From an uncultured Comamonadaceae bacterium (GTDB lineage Bacteria > Pseudomonadota > Gammaproteobacteria > Burkholderiales > Burkholderiaceae): DNA of 7,947 nucleotides. Below are positions 1-6,158 of this stretch, in pieces. Where the stretch lies: the NCBI GenBank assembly GCA_946482115.1, contig CAMLQP010000131.1, positions 1 through 7,947 of the forward strand, written 5' to 3'. A program made the position numbers and the translations under genes. The notes under the pieces are model-generated. The model was given only the letters and a program-made list of their open reading frames with translations, was not told the DNA's origin and searched no databases. Numbering within the stretch: the first letter of the stretch is position 1; every line of letters starts with the position of its first letter.

Positions 1-68
1 GCCAGGGTCTGGCGGGCGCCGGCCTCGACGAAGTGGCCGTCGATGTAGAGCGTGAGCTTGGGGTACAT
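1..68 (-). CDS. Probable NAD(P)-dependent aldehyde dehydrogenase, N-terminal fragment
   Basis: Only the first 22 codons lie inside the window; the gene runs off the left edge. The ATG at 68-66 opens a peptide starting MYPKLTLYIDG and continuing HFVEAGARQTL. This resembles the usual start of aldehyde dehydrogenases, a short beta strand and 'IDG.(W/F)V' followed by a small-residue turn before the 'NPAT' motif, which would fall just outside. A purine-rich GAGAAAG lies about 5 nt before the ATG and could be a modest ribosome binding site. The start is 26 nt after the stop of the Bug receptor gene, so it is probably co-transcribed. In this context it would oxidise an aldehyde made by ring-cleavage product hydrolysis or by the TPP enzyme. 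No catalytic Cys or Glu can be seen, so the family call rests on N-terminal resemblance only. Confidence 0.55.
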   Translation of the reverse strand, partial: MYPKLTLYIDGHFVEAGARQTL

Positions 69-94
69 GGGGTCTTTCTCAGGCAGCGGCGCCG

Positions 95-1069
95 TCACTC
101 GATCTTGATGCCCGCTTCGCGGATCACCTGCTCGTACTTCACCGTCTCCTGCTTCATGGCAGCCAGGGTGTCGGCCGGCTTTGAAGTACCGACCTCCAGC
201 CCGCGCGCGGCGTAGTTGGCCTTCATTGGTGAACCGGCCACGGCCTGGACCACCGCCTGGTGGATCTGTGTGATGACCGCGTCGGGCACCTTGCCCGGTG
301 CGAACAGCGCGAACACCGTGGACGGGATCGAACCCGACTTGCCGCCGGCCTCGGTGAGGGTGGGCACCTCGGGCGCAAAGGCCGCACGCTGCTCGTCGCC
401 AATGGCCAGCAGGCGCACGCGCTCGGACTTGGCCTGCGCTGCCAGCGCCACGCCACCGGCGATCACCGCATCCACCTCGCCGCCGGCCAGGCCGGTGATG
501 GCCGGACCGATGCCCTTGTAGGGAACGTAGGTCTGGGTGTAGCCGTGTGCCTTGGCCAGCATTTCCATGCCGATGTGCGTCACGTGGCCGTTGCCACCGG
601 TGCCCACATTGAGCTTGCCCGGATTGGCCTTGGCGTAGGACACCAGTTCGCCGAAGGTCTTGACCGGCAGGCCGGCGCGAACGCCGATCATCAGGTTCAC
701 CCGCGCCAGGTCGGTCACGGGCTTGACCGCCTCTTCCCACTTGTACGGCAGCTTGGAATACAGCATGGGGTTGGTCACCAGGGCCAGCCGGTCCACCATC
801 AACAGCGTGGCGCCGTCGGGTTCGGCCTTCGCCACCGCGTCGGTGCCGATGATCGAGTTGGCGCCGGGCTTGTTGTCCACCACGAAGGTCTTGCCGGTCT
901 GTTTGGACAGGGCGTTGCCGAGGTCGCGTGCCAGCACATCGGGTTCGGTCCCGGCCGGGTACGGCACCACGATGCGCACGGTGGACGAGGTCCAGGCCTG
1001 GGCATGGGCGCCGCCCAGGCCCGCCACCAGCATCACACTGCCCAGCACGCACGTTTTGAAGAGGTTCAT
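95..1069 (-). CDS. Tripartite tricarboxylate transporter substrate-binding protein (Bug/TctC family)
   Basis: This is a 324-residue periplasmic receptor, the usual size for Bug proteins. Residues 1-23 form a Sec signal peptide with a Lys at 5, a hydrophobic core and a likely AHA/Q cleavage site after residue 23. The mature protein opens with the family signature VRIVVPYPAG (31-40) and the PDVLAR segment, where Asp44 matches the conserved ligand-contacting Asp. It continues with VDNKPGAN (64-71) and an 'A.PDG.TLL' motif near residue 85. The ATG at 1069 is chosen because the signal peptide begins there and AAGGA lies 8 nt upstream (1082-1078); longer readings run into the hydroxylase gene. Bug proteins bind carboxylates for TctAB-type permeases or act as sensors. 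No permease genes are in the window, so this is an orphan here. The ligand is unknown; an aromatic or dicarboxylic acid handled by the operon is an inference. Confidence 0.93.
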   Translation of the reverse strand: MNLFKTCVLGSVMLVAGLGGAHAQAWTSSTVRIVVPYPAGTEPDVLARDLGNALSKQTGKTFVVDNKPGANSIIGTDAVAKAEPDGATLLMVDRLALVTNPMLYSKLPYKWEEAVKPVTDLARVNLMIGVRAGLPVKTFGELVSYAKANPGKLNVGTGGNGHVTHIGMEMLAKAHGYTQTYVPYKGIGPAITGLAGGEVDAVIAGGVALAAQAKSERVRLLAIGDEQRAAFAPEVPTLTEAGGKSGSIPSTVFALFAPGKVPDAVITQIHQAVVQAVAGSPMKANYAARGLEVGTSKPADTLAAMKQETVKYEQVIREAGIKIE

Positions 1070-1110
1070 GGGGATCGTCCTTTTGGTTGGTTGATGGAAT
1101 GAAAGCCGTG

Positions 1111-2796
1111 TCACCCCGCCACCGGTGCTTCTGCGGTCACGGGGGCTGGGGCGCTGCTCAGGGGTAGGGCCACGAAGGCGGACGCGGGCAGCACGAGATC
1201 GCAGAACCGGCGCAGCTGCGCAGGCGCGTCGGCGGCCAGGCCGGCGGCGGCCACGAAGCGGTCCGGCCGCAGCAGCACCCAGTCCACGTTCCGCTTCTGG
1301 AACCACAGCTGCAGCTCGTTTTCCAGGTCCTGCACCACGGTCACCTCGGGGCCGGCCGCGGACATGCCCGGTTCGCTGGCACCGCTGCGGGCGCGCACGC
1401 CCACCAGGCGGCTGCAGCCCAGGGCCCGCAGCTGGTTCAGCAGCTCGGCGGGGGCCTGCGCCAGCGGATCGCCGCGCCAGGACAGCAGCGCAAAGCGACC
1501 GCCGATCACGTCGTCCAGCTTCTGGCATTCACCCGTCAGGCGTTCGATGTTGGGCTGGATGAACATGCGGCCCACCAGTTCGTCCTGCGCGGCCTTGCCG
1601 CTGTTGAGCACCACACCGGTGGAAAACCGCGGCATGGGCTTGAACTTCATCTGCAGCACGTAGTCCCGGAACTTGGGCACGTTGCGGATGGAGAGGAAGA
1701 ACTTGTCGCGCATCCAGGCCACGAAGCGGTTGCGCTGCGACAGCACCGCGCCGAACAGGTCGGCCAGGTCGATCATGGCCTTGGTGTGGGCGTGGCGCTC
1801 GTCGTGGTAGCTCTGCAGCAGCTCGGGCTTCATGCGGCCCTGGACGATCCAGGCCAGCTTCCACGAGAGGTTGAAGGCGTCGCGCAAGCCGGCGTTGAGC
1901 CCCTGCCCGATCCACGGCGGCGTGATGTGGGCCGCGTCGCCCGCGATGCAGACGCGCCCGGCCACGAACGATTTGGCGACCCGCGAGTTGTGCGTGTACA
2001 CCCGTGCACGGATCACGTTGAGCCGGCTGGGGTCGGCCACGTGGTTGCGCAGCAGGTCCTGCACCTTGTCGGGCGCGAGCATCTGCTCGCCGTCCTCGCC
2101 GGGGAAGAGCATGAACTCCCAGCGCCGCAAGCCATACGGTAGGCGCAGGCAGACATAGGGCCTGCGCGGCTCGCAGTGCAGCGCCGTGTAGGGCGCGTCC
2201 AGCGGGTCCTGGTCGCACTCGATCACCACCCACTTGTTGGGGTGGGTCTGGCCTTCATACGGAATCTTCAGCAGGCCTTCGCGCACCGTGCTGCGCGCGC
2301 CGTCGGCGCCCACCAGGTACTGCGCTCGCACGGTGGAGGTGCTGCCGTCCTCGGCCTGCAGCACCGCGGTCACGCCCTCCGCATCCTGCTCGATGGACTG
2401 CAGCGCCACGCCGAGCCGCGTGGTGACGTGCGGGTAGCGCGCCAGGCCTTTGCGCAGCGTCTGTTCACCCAGCGGTTGGGAGAACAGGTTGCGGCGGAAC
2501 CAGCCGAACTCGCGCGTGCTGGGCAGGATCTCGGCGAAGCAGCGCTTGTCGGCCGTGTACATGCGCATGGGCACGTTCTGGATCATGTCGCGCAGCATGG
2601 TCTCGGCCAGGCCCACGGCCTGGAAGGTGCGCAGCGCCTCGTCGTCCAGACCCACGGCGCGTGGAAAGTCCAGCACCTGGGGGCTGCGGTCCACCACCAG
2701 CGTCTTCACGCCGTAGTGGCCCAGCAGGTTGGCCATCGACACGCCGACCGGGCCTGCGCCGACGACCAGCACCTCGGTGCTTGTGGTTGTGTTCAT
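1111..2796 (-). CDS. FAD-dependent aromatic hydroxylase, MhpA-like class A flavoprotein monooxygenase
   Basis: The 561-residue protein is close to the length of E. coli MhpA, the 3-(3-hydroxyphenyl)propionate 2-hydroxylase. It has the full class A motif set: GAGPVG at 13-18 with the ribose-binding acid Asp36, the conserved Arg46, the DG motif GADGARS at 163-169, and GDAAH at 286-290 followed by PPWIGQGLNAG. The LRRWEFM segment (223-229) is typical of MhpA relatives. The C-terminal part from about 430 matches the thioredoxin-like tail domain of phenol hydroxylases and ends in an Ala/Pro-rich stretch. Enzymes of this group use NAD(P)H and O2 to add a hydroxyl ortho to an existing phenolic OH, giving a catechol for ring cleavage. 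The ATG at 2796 has GGGGGAG 8 nt upstream (2811-2805). The gene starts 24 nt after the NIPSNAP stop. Family confidence is high; the substrate is not predictable. Confidence 0.93.
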   Translation of the reverse strand: MNTTTSTEVLVVGAGPVGVSMANLLGHYGVKTLVVDRSPQVLDFPRAVGLDDEALRTFQAVGLAETMLRDMIQNVPMRMYTADKRCFAEILPSTREFGWFRRNLFSQPLGEQTLRKGLARYPHVTTRLGVALQSIEQDAEGVTAVLQAEDGSTSTVRAQYLVGADGARSTVREGLLKIPYEGQTHPNKWVVIECDQDPLDAPYTALHCEPRRPYVCLRLPYGLRRWEFMLFPGEDGEQMLAPDKVQDLLRNHVADPSRLNVIRARVYTHNSRVAKSFVAGRVCIAGDAAHITPPWIGQGLNAGLRDAFNLSWKLAWIVQGRMKPELLQSYHDERHAHTKAMIDLADLFGAVLSQRNRFVAWMRDKFFLSIRNVPKFRDYVLQMKFKPMPRFSTGVVLNSGKAAQDELVGRMFIQPNIERLTGECQKLDDVIGGRFALLSWRGDPLAQAPAELLNQLRALGCSRLVGVRARSGASEPGMSAAGPEVTVVQDLENELQLWFQKRNVDWVLLRPDRFVAAAGLAADAPAQLRRFCDLVLPASAFVALPLSSAPAPVTAEAPVAG

Positions 2797-2820
2797 CGTG
2801 TTGTCTCCCCCAAAGGGTGT

Positions 2821-3117
2821 TCAGGCCGGGATCAGCAGCTGGCTTTCCTGCCGCACCAGCAGGTGGCGCACCGACTTGCGAAAAGCGGCAAAGCGCTCGT
2901 CGGCCATCAGCCGGGCGCGGCGCTGGCGGCGGTCTTCGTAGTCGTCGAAGGCCCAGATGTAGATCAGCTGGTTGAGATCGCCGCTCTCGGGCTGCATGAG
3001 CGTGACCAGGCGGCCCAGCAGCTCGGTCTGCACGGCGCGGCCGGCCTCGTTGTAGAGGCGCAGGTACTCGCGCACGCCGCCGGGCACCAGGGTGTAGGTT
3101 CTGAGTTCGTGGAGCAT
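2821..3117 (-). CDS. NIPSNAP family protein
   Basis: This 98-residue protein is a single ferredoxin-like alpha/beta-barrel unit of the NIPSNAP family. It begins HELRTYTLVPG (3-13), the standard first strand, followed by an amphipathic helix. The second half holds the family pattern YIWAFDDYEDRRQRRARLM and then 'ADERFAAF', matching the usual 'W.Y.s...R..RR..L..D..w..f'. The biochemical role of bacterial NIPSNAPs is not settled. They recur in catabolic operons, often beside hydrolases or monooxygenases, and their fold resembles small dimeric monooxygenases and stress-responsive A/B-barrel proteins. The ATG at 3117 is only 4 nt past the hydrolase stop and has no recognisable Shine-Dalgarno sequence (upstream is CACTGACCCC), so translation is probably coupled to the hydrolase. 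The two products may therefore be made in fixed ratio. Confidence 0.88.
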   Translation of the reverse strand: MLHELRTYTLVPGGVREYLRLYNEAGRAVQTELLGRLVTLMQPESGDLNQLIYIWAFDDYEDRRQRRARLMADERFAAFRKSVRHLLVRQESQLLIPA

Positions 3118-3121
3118 GGGG

Positions 3122-3967
3122 TCAGTGGGTGGGGAGCAGGAAATCGCGCGCCAGCTGGTGGAACAGCGCGGGCTGGTCGTCGTGGATGTAGTGGCCGGCG
3201 CCGGGCACCACGGCGCTGCGGATGCGCGGGTTCAGGCGCCGCATCTCGTCGACCATTTCGGGCTGCAGGTAGTCGGAGTTGCCGCCCCGCACCACCAGGG
3301 TCTCGCAGGCCAGCGCCGCCACATGTGGCCGCAGGTCCACCACCCGGGCCGGGTCGGGGTTCAGGCGCGTGGCGGCGATGCCCACGTGGTCGTACTGCCA
3401 GGTGAAGCCGCCGCCATCGGCGGGGCGCAGCATGCTTTTCAGGCGCTGTTCGCGGGCTTCTTCCGTCACGCTGGGGCGCAGCGCGCGCATGAAGTCGCGC
3501 GCCTCGTCCCAGGTGGCGAAGTGGCCGGGCGTGGTGGCCAGCTCGCGGCGGATGCGGATGGCGCCCGGGCTGGCCTCGAAGGCGCCCGGCCCCGCGTCTT
3601 CCACCAGCAGGCGGTTCACCTTCGACGGATACCTGGAGGCATAGACGATGGCGTTGATGCCGCCCATGGAATGACCCAGCAGATCGAAGCGCTCCAGTCC
3701 GAGCGCCTCGACCACCGCAGCCAGATCGTTCACGTAGGCGTCGGTGTAGTAGTTGTGCTGCAGGTCCCAGTCGGACGTGCCGCGACCGCGCTGGTCGAAA
3801 GCAATGACACGGCACTCGGGCTGCAGGGCCGCCGCGACCGCGGCGAAGGTCTCGGCGTAGCCACGGATGCCGTGCAGCATCACGACCGGTCGGGCCGTCG
3901 GCGCGCCCCACTGCGTCACGTGCAGACGCAGGCCGGCGGTGGTCACGGTGTGGTCGCTGCGCTCCAT
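3122..3967 (-). CDS. Alpha/beta hydrolase, possible ring-cleavage product hydrolase
   Basis: The 281-residue protein has a complete alpha/beta-hydrolase layout: the oxyanion-hole HG at 32-33 in VVMLHGIRG, the AFDQRGRGTSD segment at 56-66, the nucleophile elbow GHSMGG at 98-103 with Ser100, the acid Asp232 after RGGNS, and the base His259 in GAGH. A helical lid fits the region around 130-200. Such enzymes include MhpC/BphD-like C-C bond hydrolases that split meta-cleavage products, but also esterases, haloperoxidase-like proteins and lactonases. The call here leans on the adjacent VOC dioxygenase and hydroxylase genes. The ATG at 3967 is 8 nt after the stop of the PF06684 gene. No clear Shine-Dalgarno sequence precedes it (upstream is TCTGAACACCACC), suggesting translational coupling. 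Longer in-frame readings overlap the upstream gene and lack the fold. Confidence 0.92.
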   Translation of the reverse strand: MERSDHTVTTAGLRLHVTQWGAPTARPVVMLHGIRGYAETFAAVAAALQPECRVIAFDQRGRGTSDWDLQHNYYTDAYVNDLAAVVEALGLERFDLLGHSMGGINAIVYASRYPSKVNRLLVEDAGPGAFEASPGAIRIRRELATTPGHFATWDEARDFMRALRPSVTEEAREQRLKSMLRPADGGGFTWQYDHVGIAATRLNPDPARVVDLRPHVAALACETLVVRGGNSDYLQPEMVDEMRRLNPRIRSAVVPGAGHYIHDDQPALFHQLARDFLLPTH

Positions 3968-3975
3968 GGTGGTGT

Positions 3976-4578
3976 TCAGACCAGACCGTCCAGGCCCTTG
4001 GCGTCGGCGGCCTTGAGGCCGCCCAGGCGCGCATTCAGCCGGCCGCGCGTGGCGAAGGCCCAGCACACCAGCACCTCGTCGCGGTTGGGCGCGTCGTTGA
4101 AGCTGGCGCTGACGGTGTCGTAGTGCGAGCGCACATACAGCGCGTCCTTGTAGGCCAGCGGGATGTCGAGCACCGTGCCGGGCACGCCGCGCTTGCCGGT
4201 GGACGGCACCCAGGCCTTGCCGCCGCCCAGGGCCACGCGGATCGGGTCGGCCGCGGGGTTGGTGAGCAGCGCGTTGCCGTGTTCGTACTCGCCGTCCAGC
4301 CCGACCAGGATGGCCTTGCCGTAGCTCTCGATCTTCTGGGGGCCGGCCGCCTCCTGGATGCGGCGGCCGAACTCGCGGCCCAGTTCGGGCGAGCCTTCGA
4401 TCCAGGCGCTCAGGTCCTGCTCGTAGCGGCCGGCGTAGGGGTTGTGGATGCAGGCGGCGATGACGATCTTGCGCAGTAGCGCGCCGTCCGCGGGGGCGCC
4501 GGTCTCGCCGGCCAGGTTGTCCTCCACCTGCAGGAACCACTTGCGGATGTGAAAGATGCCGAAATTCGGGGTTGTCAT
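3976..4578 (-). CDS. PF06684 'amino acid synthesis' family protein (formerly DUF1185)
   Basis: This 200-residue protein matches the PF06684 consensus over its whole length: IRKWFLQVED near the start (11-20), NPYAGRY at 46-52, the SYGKA turn at 85-89, GLDGEYEHG at 93-101, PSTGKRG at 125-131, RSHYD at 150-154, and DAP at 162-164 followed by an R.NARLGGL end. Structures of family members are described as a variant of the Bacillus chorismate mutase fold, but the reaction is not established; the name reflects a suggestion, not a proven role. The conserved Lys/Arg/Tyr/His residues look like a site for a small anionic ligand. Its place between a VOC dioxygenase and an alpha/beta hydrolase suggests it works on an operon intermediate, which is inference. 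The ATG at 4578 has only a weak GAGAG upstream and lies 26 nt after the VOC stop. Confidence 0.9.
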   Translation of the reverse strand: MTTPNFGIFHIRKWFLQVEDNLAGETGAPADGALLRKIVIAACIHNPYAGRYEQDLSAWIEGSPELGREFGRRIQEAAGPQKIESYGKAILVGLDGEYEHGNALLTNPAADPIRVALGGGKAWVPSTGKRGVPGTVLDIPLAYKDALYVRSHYDTVSASFNDAPNRDEVLVCWAFATRGRLNARLGGLKAADAKGLDGLV

Positions 4579-4604
4579 GGTGGGTGCTCTCGGGGAGAAA
4601 GGGA

Positions 4605-5087
4605 TCAGAGGGGCTGCAGGTCGAAGGGGTCGCTGGGCGCGTTGTATTGGCCCAGCACCCGCTTGCCTTCTTCGTCGTCGTGCACGGTTTCGAGGAAAAA
4701 CTCGAAGCGGTGGCCGTCGGGGTCGGTGAAGTACAGGCCGTAGCCGACCTTGTGGTCGGTGGTCTTCACCACGGGCACGTTCTTGGCCAGCAACATGCCG
4801 TAGAGGCGTCGCAGCTCGTCGAGGTCGCCGTCGATCTCCAGGCCGTAGTGCTGCATGTTGATTTCGCCGATCTGCATGGCGCGCAACACGGCCGGGTCGG
4901 CCTTGATCAGGGCGATGTCGTGGTGCTTCTTGCCGAAGGACATGAAGACCCAGCGCGGCTCGCGCGCGGTGACCTCCATGTCCAGCACGTCCGCGTACCA
5001 GCGGGCGCTGGCTTCGGGGTCCTTGACGTAGAGCGCGAGGTGGGTGCGCAGGACGCGCGGTTTGACGTTGATGGATGCCATGCTCAT
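4605..5087 (-). CDS. VOC-family protein, probable one-domain extradiol (ring-cleavage) dioxygenase
   Basis: The 160-residue protein has the two beta-alpha-beta-beta-beta modules of the vicinal oxygen chelate fold. Candidate metal ligands are His16 (THLALYV), His80 (QHYGLEI) and Glu129 (FEFFLE). Their spacings, 64 and 49 residues, are close to the 64 and 50 of the Fe(II) ligands in two-domain biphenyl-diol dioxygenases (BphC His146, His210, Glu260, from memory). His55-His56 in KKHHDIAL resembles the motif around the BphC catalytic His, and Tyr119 in GLYFTDPDG aligns with the active-site Tyr before the ligand Glu. This favours a single-domain type I extradiol dioxygenase over glyoxalase I or fosfomycin-resistance relatives. 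The start at 5087 is supported by AAGGAG 6 nt upstream; the larger open frame extends into the propeller gene and is not coding there. It probably cleaves the catechol made by the FAD hydroxylase. Confidence 0.85.
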   Translation of the reverse strand: MSMASINVKPRVLRTHLALYVKDPEASARWYADVLDMEVTAREPRWVFMSFGKKHHDIALIKADPAVLRAMQIGEINMQHYGLEIDGDLDELRRLYGMLLAKNVPVVKTTDHKVGYGLYFTDPDGHRFEFFLETVHDDEEGKRVLGQYNAPSDPFDLQPL

Positions 5088-5093
5088 GTCCCG

Positions 5094-5099
5094 CTCCTT
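5094..5099 (-). promoter_or_regulatory. Ribosome binding site fixing the VOC dioxygenase start
   Basis: AAGGAG on the minus strand sits 6 nt before the ATG at 5087. Its first A is the last base of the propeller gene's TGA stop, so termination and re-initiation sites overlap. The spacing favours this Met over the second in-frame Met two codons later (5081), which would sit 12 nt away. Confidence 0.75.
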
Positions 5100-6136
5100 C
5101 AGTTGATGGATTGCGGGTGGGCCTTCACCGGCGCCACGAAGGGCGTCCAGGCGACCGAGGTGATCTCGCTGAAGTCGCGCCACTCCTTGAACCAGCTCTT
5201 GCCGCCGTCCATGGAGCGCAGCAGGTGGCCGTACTTGGTGCCGGCGAACAGCAGCGACGGGTCGGAGGCATGACCGCCGAAGGCCCACACCGTCGAGTTC
5301 GGCGCGGTGTGCAGCAGCGCGGGCGCCCAGGTCTCGCCGCGGTCTTCCGAGCGGTAGATGCGGGTGCGCGTGCCGGGCGTGCCGTCGCCGATGGCCAGCA
5401 GCAGGGTGCTGCCGGCGGCGTCCACCACCTGCACCGTGCGCGTGTAGTACATGCCGTCGAAGCGTTCCTTCGAGGCCTTGCCCGACCAGGTCTGGCCGTC
5501 GTCGGTGCTGGTGTAGACCGAGTTCACCGTCAGCACCAGGTTCTTCTGCGGCACACCGTCCGCCGGTGGCAGCACCGCGATGGCGTGGATGTCGGAGTTG
5601 CTGATGGTGCTTTCGGGGCTGTCAACGCGCTCCCAGGTGTCGCCACAGTCGGCGCTGCGCCAGGCACCGCCCTCTTCCACACCGAACCACACCTCGCCGC
5701 TGCGCACCGGGTTGACGCAGATGGTCAGGATGCGCGGGCGGTTCACGCCCTGGCAGAACTCGGGCAGCTCGATATTCAGCTGTTCCCACGACAGGCCACC
5801 GTCCTTCGAGCGGTACATGCGCGCCCGCGACGGTGCGCCGGTGCCGGCGTAGACCATCTTCGGGTTCGTCGGATCGAAGGCGATGGCCCAGACGGTCTGC
5901 TGGTTCATGGGCGAGTCCACCCGCTTGAAGTGCCCGCCGCCGTTCACGCTGATGCACAGGCCGGCGTCCGCGCCAGCGAGCACGCGCGACGGATCGGACG
6001 GGTCGACCGCGAGGCTGCGCACCACACCGTCGAATTCGATCGCCTCTTTCAGGCCCAGGCGGTGCCAGGTGGCGCCGTCGTCGATGCTGCGCAGGATGCC
6101 CTGGCCTGCGGTGCCCACCAGAATGGTTCCGTTCAT
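5099..6136 (-). CDS. Seven-Asp-box (BNR/sialidase-like) beta-propeller protein, cytoplasmic
   Basis: The 345-residue protein carries seven Asp-box motifs of the SxDxGxTW type, starting at residues 17 (SIDDGATW), 63 (SVNGGGHF, degenerate), 110 (SKDGGLSW), 161 (SADCGDTW), 210 (STDDGQTW), 263 (SEDRGETW) and 308 (SMDGGKSW). The 45-53 residue spacing predicts one beta-propeller with probably seven blades. Strands such as VYAGTG and LFAGTKYG precede the boxes as in Ycf48-like, sortilin VPS10 and glycosidase propellers. No signal peptide or membrane segment is visible, unlike most Asp-box proteins, so it should be cytosolic. I see no convincing sialidase arginine triad or added catalytic domain; a scaffold, assembly-factor or lactonase-like role is possible but unproven. 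The ATG at 6136 has AGGAG 7 nt upstream (6148-6144). It lies 22 nt after the SDR stop and 11 nt before the VOC gene, firmly within the operon. Confidence 0.9.
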   Translation of the reverse strand: MNGTILVGTAGQGILRSIDDGATWHRLGLKEAIEFDGVVRSLAVDPSDPSRVLAGADAGLCISVNGGGHFKRVDSPMNQQTVWAIAFDPTNPKMVYAGTGAPSRARMYRSKDGGLSWEQLNIELPEFCQGVNRPRILTICVNPVRSGEVWFGVEEGGAWRSADCGDTWERVDSPESTISNSDIHAIAVLPPADGVPQKNLVLTVNSVYTSTDDGQTWSGKASKERFDGMYYTRTVQVVDAAGSTLLLAIGDGTPGTRTRIYRSEDRGETWAPALLHTAPNSTVWAFGGHASDPSLLFAGTKYGHLLRSMDGGKSWFKEWRDFSEITSVAWTPFVAPVKAHPQSIN

Positions 6137-6158
6137 GTTGCTGCTCCTGTGGGGTGTG

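Noticed and set aside
1070..1110. Promoter in the 41-nt gap before the Bug receptor gene
   Set aside because: The sequence has no convincing -35/-10 pair; it holds only an A-rich Shine-Dalgarno region.
1070..1528. N-terminal extension of the Bug receptor frame up to 1528
   Set aside because: The extension overlaps the hydroxylase 3' end, is Arg/Ala/Gly/Pro-rich, and would bury the clear signal peptide that starts at 1069 behind its own ribosome binding site.
2176..4123. Plus-strand open frames of 409 and 335 codons opposite the hydroxylase, NIPSNAP, hydrolase and PF06684 genes
   Set aside because: Low-complexity Ala/Gly/His/Val translations without recognisable motifs, fully explained as complements of conserved minus-strand proteins.
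5088..5288. Extended start of the VOC gene at 5288
   Set aside because: The extra 67 codons overlap the C-terminus of the propeller protein and resemble no VOC domain; the AAGGAG-supported ATG at 5087 is better.
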